NCBI GenBank assembly: GCA_036417435.1 | Contig: CM070916.1 | Span: forward strand, 21,894,052 to 21,958,051 | DNA from: Inia geoffrensis | Taxonomy: Eukaryota; Chordata; Mammalia; Artiodactyla; Iniidae | Length of the DNA stretch: 64,000 nt | Reading direction: 5' to 3' | In this document: positions 48,880-60,226 of the stretch, in pieces | How the letters are laid out: each line of letters opens with the position of its first letter | How positions within the stretch are numbered: position 1 is the stretch's first letter | Program-made: the position numbers and the translations under genes | Notes under the pieces: generated by a model | Database searches by the model: none | What the model saw: the letters and a program-made list of their open reading frames with translations, nothing else | What the model was told of the DNA's origin: nothing

Positions 48880-49489
48880 TGGGATGCTAGGTAAGCCCAA
48901 ACCTAGCAGTTTAAGTTAGAAACAGCTCCTGGAGAAAAGCACTCCTTCTAGTTCGAGAATCAGGAGGGGACCCCCTGCAGGACAGACCTCCTTGGAATTT
49001 CCCTGCTCTGGCCCAGGTGAGTGGCAGCAGTGAAGCAGCAGCCCTCCCCCCTTCCCCTGGCTGGTACCAAATGCGAACAACAGCAACGGTCCTTCAGAGA
49101 AGAGTCTTTTGACACTCCCCATCTTACACCACTTCAGCACCAGCAATCAAATGGCCTGCCTCCCCTCTTCTCTGACATGGTTGAGACCCACTTGTGCAGG
49201 GTGGAGTGTTCATTTCTCCCTGCCCTACAAAAAGTAAGCTCCAGTAGCAACACTACACCCCTGATGCACAGGTAGAACTGGTGGTGGTGGCTGAATCAGC
49301 CCTGCAATTTCTCTTCTCTCACCACTTTGCCCATGTTGGGCCACTCTGTGGGGATTGTGCAATACACTGCGGGGGCTGAAGTCCCAACTTCTAAAAATGA
49401 ACAAGAGGAATGAGAACACTGGGAAACCACAGAGGGGGAAGAAGGATCATGGAGAGAAGGAAGCAGAAGGAAGGGACCCTCTAAATCTT
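48880..49489 (+). other. GC-richer stretch, possibly old L1 5' region
   Basis: About 600 bp of moderately GC-rich sequence, immediately ahead of L1 endonuclease sequence and in the position expected for the 5'UTR/ORF1 region of that element. I could not align ORF1 motifs. Open frames of 64-84 codons on both strands have no recognisable domain. Confidence 0.35.
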
Positions 49490-50097
49490 TGCATGAAGTC
49501 CCAGGCACCACACTAACACAAATCAAAGAAAGCTGGAATGGCTATATTAATAGCATACAAAAAAGGCAAATGACCAGAGATAAAGTGGGACATTTAAAAT
49601 TGATGAAAGGGTTAGGTCACCAAGGACACAAAACATTTTTATGTTTGTACCTAACACTAGAGCTGCAAAACTACAGCAGAAAAAAATAGAACTAAAAGAG
49701 AAACAAATTCACAATTATAGTTGGAGTCTTCAATACTAACTCATAGAACAGGTAGACAAAATCAACAAGGATGTAGAAAAGTTGAACAGCACAATCAGTT
49801 CATTGGACCTAAGTGACACTTCCGCAACACTCCACCCTCAGCTGAGTCCACATTCTTTTCAAAGGCACATGGAACATTTTTTAAGATAGACCATCTCCTT
49901 GGCAAAACAAATAAATCTTATTTTTATAGAAAACAAGATGTACGAAGTTTGTTTTCTGACTATAAAGCAGTAACTGAAAAAACTGAAATATGAAAAATCA
50001 CAAATTAAAAATTATAACATATTTAAGTAATCGAAGATGAAGTTTCAAGAGAAATTTGAAATTATTTTCTATTGAATTATAATAAAAAAACACTTGT

Positions 50098-51745
50098 GAA
50101 TACATCAAACTAAAAACTTTTGCACGGTAAAGAAATGATAAAAAAAATGAAAAGGCAAGCTCTGGAATGAAAGCAGATATTTACAAATCATATATCTGAT
50201 AAAGGGTTAATATCCACAATATATAAGGAACACATAGGGCTCAATAGCAATCAGTAAACAAATTAAAAGATGGGCAGACATTCTTGTAGACATTTTTCCA
50301 AAGAAGATATTCAAATGGCTAACAGGTACATGAAAAGGTGCTCAATGTCACTAATCAGAGAAATGCAAATCAAATGCACAATGAGCAATCACTCCACAAC
50401 TGTTAGAATGGCTATCATCGAAAAGATAAAAGATAACAAGTGTCCGCAAGTACGTAGAGAAAAAGCAACCCTTAATACACTGCTGGTAGGAATGTCAATT
50501 GGTACAGCCACTATGGAAAACAGTGTGGAGGTTTCTCAAGAAATTAAAAACAGGACTACTGCATGACCCACCAATTCTACTTCTGGGTATCCATACAGAA
50601 AAAAAAAAAAAGAAATCACTAACTTGAAAAGGTATCTGCACCCCCATGTTCATTATTCATAATAGCTAAAGTATGGAATCAACCCAAATGACCATTGACA
50701 GATGAAGAAAATGTGGTATATCTATATATGTAGATATATATACACACAAACATATACATATATATATACACAAAATGGATTATAATTTAGCCATAGAGAA
50801 GAAGGAAATCCTGTCATTTGTGGCAACATGGATGGACCTTGAGGGCATTATATGCTAAGTTAAATAAAACAGAGAAAGACAAATACTGCATGGTATTATT
50901 TCGATTTGCAACCTTAAATTAAAAAAAAAAAAGGCAAGCTCAGACAGAAAGTAGAAAAGTGGTTACTAGGGGCTCAGGGGTGGAAGAAATAGTGAGTGGT
51001 TTGGCAAAAGTGTACAATAAGAAAAAAGGTTAACATATGATTTATTTCACTTATACATGGAATCTAAAAAAAAAACTCAAAGAAGAGATTGGTGATTGCC
51101 AGGGGCAGGGGATTAGAAGTGGAGGAAATGGGTGATGCTGGTCAAAGAACATAAACGTCCAATTATAAGATGAATAAATTCTGGGGATCTAATGTACAAC
51201 ATGGTGTCTATAGTTAACAATAATGTATTGTATATTTGAACATTGCTAAGAGAGTAGACCTTAAAATTTCCTACTTAAAAATAATGTTTAGGGCTTCCCT
51301 GGTGGCGCAGTCGTTGGGAGTCTGCCTGCCAATGCTGGGGATACGGGTTCGAGCCCTGGTCTGGGAGGATCCCACATGCCGCGGAGCAACTGGGCCCGTG
51401 GGCCGCAACTAACTGAGCCTGCGCGTCTGGAGCCTGTGCTCCGCAGCAGGAAGGCCCGCGACAGTGAGAGGCCTGCGCACCGCGATGAGGAGTGGCCCCT
51501 GCTTGCCGCAGCTGGAGAAAGCCCTCGCGCAGAAACGAAGACCCACCGCAGCCAAAAAAAAAATTAAAAAAAAAAAAAAAAAAAATAATAATGTTTAACT
51601 GTGTGAGGTAATGGTATGTTAACTAATCTTGCGGTAATCATTTCACAATATATACATGTATAAGATCATCACACTTTACACCTTCAACTTATACAATATT
51701 ACATGTCAATCATATCTCAGTAGAGCTGGGAGAGAAAAGAATAGA
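50098..51745 (+). mobile_element. Nested L1 3' end (5'-truncated) inside the older L1
   Basis: Starts in the ORF2 C-terminus ('catcaaactaaaaacttttg'), which encodes '[19 protein letters not shown]' (50278-50340). It continues through the 3'UTR to the classic L1MB-type end ('gtaatcatttcacaatatat', 'tcatatctcagtagagctgg'). The 3'UTR block 'attt-cacttatacatggaatct ... ttgccaggggcaggggat' appears twice in diverged form (about 50890-51040 and 51041-51170). An AT/CA-rich patch lies at 50720-50775. A CHR-2 SINE interrupts it at 51291-51587. The poly(A) is reduced to A-rich sequence. Confidence 0.82.
51291..51587 (+). mobile_element. CHR-2-type SINE, long form
   Basis: Begins gggcttccctggtggcgcag; B box ggttcgagccc near 51347. 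The body extends beyond the standard type with 'gcgatgaggagtggcccctg' and 'gccctcgcgcagaaacgaag', typical of the longer CHR-2 subfamily, and ends in an A-rich tail of about 35 bases. The target duplication is a perfect ataatgttta (51281-51290 and 51588-51597). It interrupts the 3'UTR of the nested L1, which resumes at 51598. Confidence 0.94.
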
Positions 51746-52230
51746 AAAAGCTGTTAAAACTAACATAAAATTCTAGTTTACAGCTAAACTGCTTAGTGAG
51801 ACTTTAACATTGAAAGCTTATGTTACAAAAGAAAAATCAGTAATTTTAGATTAAGAAACTTGAAAACGAAGGGCAAACTGTGCCTAAACCAAGAATAATG
51901 AAGGGGAAAATAAAGAGGAGAAATTAATAAAGTTAAAAACAAAAATAGAAACAAATCATTGAAATATAAGATTCTTCAAAATCAGTCAATTGATAATTGA
52001 AATTGATAAACCTCCAGCTGGTTTGACCATATAGTAAAAGGAAGAAGTGAAGATGCAGTTGTAGATATTGACAAATAAGTGGATATCACTACTCACCATA
52101 TAGAAATTAAAGAATAACAGATTATTATGAATCACTCCATGCCCACAAATGTAACTGAGATGAAACTGACAATTCCTTAAAGGAAACAAATCGGCAAGAC
52201 TCAGAAGAAACAGATAAGCAATGCTATTGA

Positions 52231-52238
<8 letters not shown>

Positions 52239-52261
<23 letters not shown>

Positions 52262-52264
52262 AAA
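52239..52264 (+). repeat. A26 homopolymer inside the old L1
   Basis: 26 consecutive A bases within L1 reverse-transcriptase sequence, at the site of a poly-A-rich linker. Probably expanded by slippage; no SINE body precedes it. Confidence 0.9.
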
Positions 52265-53186
52265 TTCTAAAAAAGAGATCTAATTTCATGCCCACATCCA
52301 TCATTGTCCTGGTTCATTCTACCAAATATTTAAGGAAGAAACGAATTCTAGACAGTCTCTTCCAGAAATTAGAAGACGGAATGCTATTTTATGAGGCTAC
52401 CATAAAATAATATAAAGAGAGAAAATAAAATTTCGCACCAATATACTTTCTGGACAAAGGCATGAAAATCCTCACCAAAATGTGAGCAAGTCAAATCCAG
52501 CAACACATAAGAATAATTAGAAGCAAGTCCTGTTCAACCTTTGAAAATCAAGGTAATGCCATAATATCAGACAAGAGAAAAGCATATTATACCAATAGAT
52601 GCAAAAACTAACAACACACACTGTAATATTCAAGACTCATTCATGATAAACTATCAGCAAACTAGACATAGAAGGGCTTCCTTAAACTATTCAGGGACAT
52701 TTAAAAAACAATCCATGGCAGAGTCACACCTAATGGTTAAAGACTGAATGCATTCCCCCCTATGATTGGTAGTCAGGCAAGAATATTTGCCCGTACCAGT
52801 CCTATCCGATACCATGCTGAAAATTCTACCAAATTCAATGAGGAAAGAAAAATAAAATCACTTGGACTGGAAAAAATTAAGAATATCCTCATTTGCAGAA
52901 TACACAATTATCTTTAAGACAAGGAATTTATCAAATTTTCTTTTAACTGTAATTAAATAAAGGAAGTTCACTGGGTAAATATGTCAATTCTAGCCAAAAT
53001 GATCTTTACATAAACATAAGCTCAGCTGTATTCTATGTATAGATATGCTTACAGTAAAATTTATATGAATAAAGGACTCAAATAGCCAAAATAGTTTTTA
53101 AAAAGAAGAATCAAGTTGGAGTACAAACAATACCTGATTTTAAAATATACTCTAAAGCTTGAATAATTAACGAAATGGCTAAAGGA

Positions 53187-53345
53187 AGGATCAACGAACT
53201 ATTGCCCAAAGTCAGTTCAACATTTGTTTTTGTAAATAAAGTTTTATTAGAACAAATCCATGCCCTGTCATTTACATATTGTCAATGCTGCTTTTCAGGT
53301 ACAACAATAGAGTTGAAAGGAGTTGTGAGAGTGACCTCTATTGCC
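53187..53345. mobile_element. hAT-like DNA transposon relic (family not assigned)
   Basis: Contains 'tttgtaaataaagttttatt', 'catttacatattgtcaatgc' and 'acaatagagttgaaaggagt'. These form the ordered signature of a common mammalian DNA-transposon terminal region, preceded by the usual 'gaactattgcccaaa'. I cannot name the family with certainty. It lies immediately after the old L1. Confidence 0.55.
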
Positions 53346-56019
53346 AACTGAAATATATGCCTCTTTCAAATCTTGGGCTTTATTAAACCTCAACTCCATG
53401 TGTTAAAATATATTCCCCGCTTGAACAATCAGTTTTTAGCTTTTATATACATCTTTTAATACATCCATGTATGCAAAATATATAAAAGCATTAATGTGTG
53501 TTACAGAAGAGGTGATTATGCCTTTTAAAATTAAGGCTTAGTTCTCCAACGTGTAAAAGTTTGTAAGATAAAAAAAAGGTAGAAGTACACCCAAACACCA
53601 CCATGAAATTCCGGTGGTCATAGATACTCATATTTCAATTGGTTCAGAGCATCCCTGTACTTTTCCACGCTCAGAGTAACATACTTGTGTATTCATAAAC
53701 ACACTCACAAGCTTTTTTCTTTACAAAAAAAGGTTTTATGCCCATATTATTATACATTTTTTCTTGAAGATGTATTATAGATACCATTCTATAATTATAT
53801 AAACTCTATATCAATTATATAAACCAATGACATTGGTTTATATAATTGATATATTTGGTCTTATTCCTAAATCTTCTAATGTTCCTATTAACAGTATAAT
53901 GTTTTTTTGTTGTTGCCTTTCTAATTATCTTGCTTCCCCCCCGCCCTGTATTAACGAGGTTTACACTGAAATTGCCTTCTTTGCCTCTTATAATTTGAAA
54001 TTTCTGTATCTCTCTCTACTGCAGGGATTTTCTACCTGTAACATTTAAATGCCTTTAAAAATAGTGTACACCAGCCCTCACATGATCATAATTGCACATT
54101 TAATTTTCCTCACACCTTTCATCCTACTTCCAGTGTTTGAGGTAACTTGAAACTTTAGATACATTCTTATTCAGGGCTTTTAATAATATCATAGGATTAT
54201 AACATGCATACAATTCTATTCCACTATGAATATATAGAACGAGAGAATCTTATACTTTACATTATCTTCAAAAGAAATCGCAAGACAATTGTACATGTTA
54301 AAGTTGAACTAGACCTAGAATAACTGAACTGAGTAAAGCTTGGCATTAAGCATACTTCCACTTTTATCTTCCACTGACTTTAATTCTGGTTCTCAGCTAT
54401 GTGACATGACACCCAATATCCACATTTAGAGTATTTTTCACTATTTCATTTAACAAGAAAATAAAAGATATTGAATATATATCATGCACTGTGCCAAGTG
54501 GAAAAAAACCTGAAAATGGTGTTTGATCTCACAAAACTACCAGTTTAATGGGGCAAAAAAAAATAAATTGGTTGTCAAATGTAATAGAATGAAGTGCTAC
54601 AATAGGCAAAATATTGAGTGCTACAAAAGCACATAAAAAAGGAAACCTATTCTCTCTCTCCGAGAAAAAGATATCAAGGAGTATTATATTGCCTGAAATT
54701 AGACTATACTACACATGGATATAAGAAGAAAAAAATGTGGAGATAAACATACAGTTGTGAAATAGAGTAACCGAATGATAATTCATTGCGACAGGAAGGT
54801 TACAGAAAATGGGGAGCAGGAAGGTAAGAGTCCAGAATGATGAGAAGCATTTTAACTATAAAGAGCTTGAAAAGTCTTGCTAAAATTTTAGAACTTATTC
54901 TCGGGGCAATGTAATTAATTCTAAGTCTGATTAAATCAGAGCTTTAACATAGTATTCTTAATAGCAGGCAAAATTCCCTCATTTTTAAAAAGCATGCAAA
55001 GTCTATATACACATGGCCAACAAAGGACAGGTTGAAGTCACAAATTAGTGACCCTCGTTGAAGCTAATATGCAGCTCAGTGAAACATCAACATGACCTAG
55101 CTTTCAAAAAAAGCAAGTAAACCAGGTCATTGGAATGCAGGAGGTCAGTTTATGGTTTTATTTTCAATGGTGCTCAAGAGTAGACAGCAATTTACCATAA
55201 CTATGCTTCATAATGAGGGTAATCATTTATTTTAGAGACGTAGAACAAACCATGTAAAAAGTTTTATTGAATTGTTCAAGAAAATAAATCGCTTCACAAG
55301 GGTGTTGTTTTCATACTTATTTCTTAAAGTTGACAAAGAACCTTAAGCATATTGTTCCAGCTGAGCCAAAGAAAATACAGCTATTATTCAGTGTCCTTCT
55401 CAGTGAAGGACATAAAATGACATTTTTAATTTTGACATGGAACTAAAGTTGAATAAATATTTAATGGCTATATGGTCATATTCAGAGTAAATTATGGTTG
55501 AAAACAGAATTTATGAGTTTGTTTTTGGCCACTAGGGCATTATGTTCCCATGAAGCTATCTGACGAAAAATAATTCATCTCAACCATAAAAATTACCTTA
55601 CAAAATTGTAGATAAGTTTATTATATTATGCATGTTTTCTTAAAATAGAGGTAATTGGAGTATACACAACAATTTCTGTTGTAATGAAGTATTAGCAACC
55701 CAATTTTACAATGGCTACCCTGGGCATTACACTGTCATTGCCTAGATCTTCATGCACAGATCCTTAAGGATTAGTTTTTTTTACTACCTTGTCTAAAAAT
55801 GATTCTATTTTTGTTATTTTTTCATGTTACTGTTATGTGAAGACATGAGTATATTATCATTATATCTTAAAATTAAGGCCTTTTAGAGTAACCTTTGTTA
55901 GACCACATCTGAAAAAATTAAGGATGTGGCCAGGGCTATGCTTCTCTGATGGATTCCTGATGGTCAGAGTTGATAGCACCTGATGAGTTCTTCATAAATA
56001 CGTTCATCACTAATGAATG
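53346..56019. other. Unassigned AT-rich DNA (apart from the palindrome)
   Basis: No gene. 54455-54640 ('catgcactgtgccaagtgga', 'atctcacaaaactaccagtt') resembles the unassigned ancient repeat motif also seen near 45150 and 48460. Otherwise no recognised feature. Confidence 0.5.
53807..53853. repeat. Perfect 47-bp AT-rich palindrome
   Basis: Arms 53807-53829 and 53831-53853 are exact reverse complements (23 of 23 bp) around the single base A at 53830. The arms meet as ...aaaccaatg / a / cattggttt.... The flanking bases (53806 c, 53854 t) do not extend it. The left arm also resembles the adjacent 'taattatataaact' at 53792-53805, suggesting local copying. The unit belongs to no repeat family I know. 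Confidence 0.95.
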
Positions 56020-56470
56020 AATATCAAATTCTTCATGCGTATTAGCCTACAAGTGAATCCTGTTATTCAGGGTAGCTGTGTTCTATTAAGTCACAGAAAA
56101 CACTGAATTAGCAGGTATTGAACCACTGCTCATAGGGGAAATACAGAATCAGGTTCCTGTTGAGCCTTTGTTCACGACATTTTCATCAAATGATTAATAT
56201 ATATCCTTGTTGTGTATATGTTTGTTTATAGACATTGTATTTACTAGATTCATTAACACTGAACCCATAGCCAACAGCACTGTAACTCAAGCTTGAAAAA
56301 AGCTTATCAAACACACACATTTTTCACCATAAGGTGTATCAGAGCCTTCTCGTACATAGGAACAGTGGGCAGTTTTCAGCACTACAATTGGGAGCCATTT
56401 TGAACAAAGTTACCAAAACAAAAAAGGCATAAAAATGCTGTAAATTGAGAACTACAAAGAAAAAAAACCT
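56020..56470. mobile_element. Ancient interspersed repeat, family not assigned
   Basis: The stretch 'ttgaaccactgctcatag', 'gttcctgttgagcctttgtt', 'atatccttgttgtgtatatg', 'attcattaacactgaaccca' follows a medium-copy mammalian repeat I recognise by order but cannot name. I saw no coding capacity and no duplication. Confidence 0.35.
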
Positions 56471-56489
56471 GCCAATTTTTTTTTAAAGA

Positions 56490-56860
56490 AGTTTGAAATA
56501 AAAGGAAAGATATACTATGTTCATGGAATGTAAGCGTCAATGTTGTTAAGATTTTTCCCCAAATTGGTCTACAGAATCAGTGCAATTCACATTCTAGAAA
56601 GCTTTCTTTCTGTAAAAATTGAGGTAATTCTAGGACTTACATGAAAGTGCAAAGTACCTAGCCACATCCAAAATCTGGGTGAAAGAAAACCCAGAAGACC
56701 AAAGTTGGTGGACTCATACTTCCTGATTTCAGACTTTCTGTAAAGTTACAGTAATCAGGAGTGTGGTAATCATGAAAGGATGTATAAATCAGGGGAAGAG
56801 ACTCACTGACGTATAATTCAAATGATTTTTGCCAAAGCAGCCACAGTAAATTAATGAGGA
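56490..56860 (+). mobile_element. Old L1 ORF2 fragment
   Basis: Follows the post-active-site part of L1 ORF2: 'atatactatgttcatggaat', 'caatgttgttaagatttttc', 'agtgcaattcacattctaga', 'gtggactcatacttcctgat', then 'gtaaagttacagtaatcagg'. Very diverged, with no 3'UTR; ends approximate. Confidence 0.7.
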
Positions 56861-59107
56861 AAAAATATAATTTTACTAGTGTGATTAATAGGAAAAGATG
56901 CTTTTTAAAATTGTAACATATTAGAAAAATTAACCTTAAGTTTAATTTTCAAATAGGCAATAATAATTTCCAGTTATATTTAGCAGAATGATAACTGGAC
57001 AAGTACACTGTTTCTCATCATTCAGCCCATAGAATCTACTAGTTTATTTCTGAGATCCTTGCTTCAGACCTAGACTACTTCAGAGAGCACAGCTTGTTTG
57101 TTTCTCAAGCCCAGAGATAATTTGAATAAACACAAGAGCCTGAGATCTACTAGTCTTGAAGAAAAATTTTCCATGTGTTGAAAACACAAGTTGGGAGGTA
57201 TCAGAAATTTTGTGCTGTGCGAGAATACAGGGTAAATACATAACTTTATTGTATATGTAAATACATATCAAATAAATACAGGGTAAATATATATCAGTAA
57301 ACACATATCTGACAGGTGGTATATATACAGGATTTACCTCTGCCCTATGATCGCTGATATTTGTTATTTTTGTAAAACTTTCAGAAGGCACTTATAAGCT
57401 TAAAATGGGCAATTTTTGACAGGTTTTCCTGTGTCCAAATTATAGATTCTCAGAAATATGATTGTTAAATTTAATGAGGTACCAGTTACTCAATAATTCT
57501 AGTTGACCAATTTGTTGTAACTGTTTACAGCAATATGAAAAATCTATAGTTTCAACATAAGGAATTTCCTGCATTCTTTTTGTTAATTAGTGCTATCTTT
57601 TGGTAAACTGACTTTTAATATTACTCCTAGTAGGGCTAATGTCTAGATTGAAAAGAGAGAGATGAAAATGTAGTCTCTTGTTTATATGGATACTCGTTAC
57701 CATGTCTATTACTGAAAGCATTGGGCAAATGAGAAGAATGATTGAATAAGCACGTGTATCAAATAAAATTTCTTAACATTTCTTATTTTTACTGTAAGAA
57801 GCATATTTCCCCAACCAAAAAGACTTAAAACAGTCATTAGTCTCAACTTATTTTTGCTATTTATCTAAAAGCAGTCTACAAAGGATGGGTTGTTCCTACA
57901 TACATAAGTTTGGGCAAGTGTAATGTTAACATCTACTAGCAAAATGTTCAGCAACCTATTAAAATACAACCCTAAGTGGAACAAATCCTCTGTTAAGGCA
58001 TATTTATTTCAAAATAATCACGTCTCCAGAACTGGATGTCTTTTTGACCCTGGTTTGTATGTGTGCAAATGCGTTATCAGAACATATGGATGTGTTTTGG
58101 AACTAAGAAATAAAATTAATAAGCAAACGGGAAATAGATAACTATTCAGTAACCACTGAGGAACAAATAGATCTGGATTATGTGAACATGTTGGCTCTCT
58201 ATTAAAGGAATTGTAACAAATATAAAAGGCACTGAACTTTATACACTTTCTGAGGAATTACAAGTAAGAAACATAGATAACAGATTGGTTCACTGCCAAA
58301 GAGAAATCATTTTCTGGCAATAGAATTTCTATTACCATTCAAATACCCACCCAACAGAGCAAACCTAAAAATTTCTTCCCATGGGTTAACTGGTGATAGA
58401 ACTGTCTTGAGGTGGAACTGAGGCAACATCAATTCAATCAAAATATTCCTTTGTTCTCCACCCCCATCGTTATCAGAGACCATTTACCCTAAGAGTAGCT
58501 TAGCAATAGGATCCTGACAAATTGCATTGGTTTGGTAATCTAACACCTCTTCAGTGGCCTTAGATGAAATGAATATCAAACTAATTATGTCTGCACCATT
58601 ATTACAGACAGCAGATAATGCTGATATCATGAACAGATTTGATAGAAAAATATGGAGAGTAATTTTTTCTAAAAGCAGTATGTTCCAAGTGTTCATACAC
58701 TGATGTTAAAAATACGTGCTTTCTGCTAGCAAGATTGGAAAAAGACACATACCCAAAGATATTTTATGCATGGCAGTCCCCAACTACTTTGGGGAAAGTT
58801 ATCCCTCATTAGCTTATACAATGATCAGCTACTTCTAAGAGTTAAAGGGATTTAAATATAGTATCTAAAATATGAGAGGAAGGTCCAAAGCATTTGGTTT
58901 TTTCACCTCACCCACATAATTTGCCAACTAATTCAGTCTTAAGGACAGAAATATTGCTAGGCACAGGGTGTTTAAGGCTGAAAGTGACATGAACCATATT
59001 TTTAACTTTTCAAATTGAAATATCATATTCATACAGAGAAGTGAGCAAATTTTGAAACTGTCCATAACTATGTAGCTGACACTAGATCAAGGAAGACATG
59101 GTAGTCT
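56861..59107. other. Unassigned AT-rich DNA
   Basis: No gene or named repeat recognised. Small near-tandem 'atacagggtaaatacata'/'atacagggtaaatatata' units lie at 57225-57300. Open frames up to 103 codons have no recognisable domain. Confidence 0.5.
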
Positions 59108-60226
59108 GCCTTGGTTTGCTCCTGATTTCAGTAGGAAATTTTTGAATTTTAACTATTATGTAACATGTTAACTTCTAGTGTTAAATTTATGCTGTTCTCA
59201 TTTTTTAAGTTGGAAATTTTCCTTTTTTGTCCTATCTCCTTGAAGAACTGTCCTCAGTGTTACTTCTCCCGTAAGTATTTGGAAGACTTCATTATTGAAG
59301 CTGCTGAGCCTGTAGTCTTCTCTGTGGGGATTTTTTTTTAATTACCAATTCAATTTCAATAATAGAATGCAGACTATTCAGTTACACTATTCTAAGTTTG
59401 CTATGTTGAATTTTTCTAGGCATTTGTTCACTTCAAAGTTTTCAAGTCTATTGGCAAAAAATGGAGTCATGCAGTTCACTTATGAGCAAATATCAAAATG
59501 TACAATAATGTCTTTTTTCATGATATTAATAATTTGTACCTTCTGTCTCTCTCATTAGTTGTCAGGGGCTCAGTTTTATTCTTTCCACAAAGAAGCAATT
59601 ATTTTCTCTTTCAATTGAACATACTTCTGTTTTATAAATTTCTGCTTTTATTATTTTACTTGCTTTTTTGCATTTGCAGGTATTTTCAAGCTTTTCTAGG
59701 TGCAGATTGATTTCCTAACCTTTATACTTCATTAGTGTATGAATTTAAAGCTACACTTTCCCCTGAGTACAGCTAGAGCTGTGTCCCACATGTTCTTATC
59801 GTCATTCAATTCAAAATATTGTTTAATTTTCTTTGATTTCTCATTTAACCTACAGAATAATTAGAATTATGTTAACTTATATAATGAAAACATATAATTA
59901 GAAGATAATTATTTTTCCTACTTTTTTTTTTTTTGCGTTACGCAGGCCTCTCACTGTTGTGGCCTCTCCCGTTGCGGAGCACAGGCTCCGGACGCGCAGG
60001 CTCAGCGGCCATGGCTCACGGGCCCAGCCGCTCCACGGCATGTGGGATCTTCCCGGACTGGGGCACGAACCCGCGTCCCCTGCATCAGCAGGCAGACTCT
60101 CAACCACTGCACCACCAGGGAAGCCCGCTTACTTTTTGTTACCAATTTCTACCTTATTTATGCCGCATTCATATAATATGCCCTATCCTTGAGAATTTAT
60201 TGACATTTTGTGGTCCTGTATATGTT
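59108..60226 (-). mobile_element. Old L1 ORF2 fragment, inverted, split by a SINE
   Basis: The plus strand shows antisense L1 ORF2: 'tttctaggcatttgttcact', 'gtaccttctgtctctctcat', 'tgaatttaaagctacacttt', 'gagctgtgtcccacatgttc', then after the SINE 'ccctatccttgagaatttat' and 'attttgtggtcctgtatatg'. This runs from reverse transcriptase back to endonuclease, as expected on the minus strand. Strongly decayed. Confidence 0.72.
59922..60126 (-). mobile_element. CHR-type SINE, inverted, well preserved
   Basis: On the minus strand it starts gggcttccctggtggtgcag and has an intact B box (ggttcgtgccc, plus-strand position about 60064-60074) and the full GC-rich body, ending in poly(A) (plus-strand T run 59922-59934). 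The body is very close to the copy at 58-265, suggesting recent insertion. The flanks share 'tacttttt' (from 59919 and from 60130), but this runs into the T tract, so the duplication is uncertain. Confidence 0.93.

Larger units (their letters stand above)
49490..53190 (+). mobile_element. Old L1 (endonuclease to reverse transcriptase), split by a younger L1
   Basis: Left part 49490 to about 50097 is ORF2 endonuclease sequence: 'aaagctggaatggctatatt' and 'gcacatggaacattttttaa', with the DHLLG-like block near 49890. The right part, about 51750-53190, starts with the next ORF2 segment ('cagctaaactgcttagtgag') and continues through the reverse-transcriptase region ('tggtttgaccatatagtaaa', 'tccagcaacacataagaata', 'ccaatagatgcaaaaacta') to about 53190. 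Both parts join in order when 50098-51745 is removed. Heavily decayed, with no long open frame. Confidence 0.78.

Noticed and set aside
57225..57300. Direct repeats that could suggest a CRISPR or satellite array
   Set aside because: Only two or three short near-identical units with no regular spacers, in vertebrate DNA.
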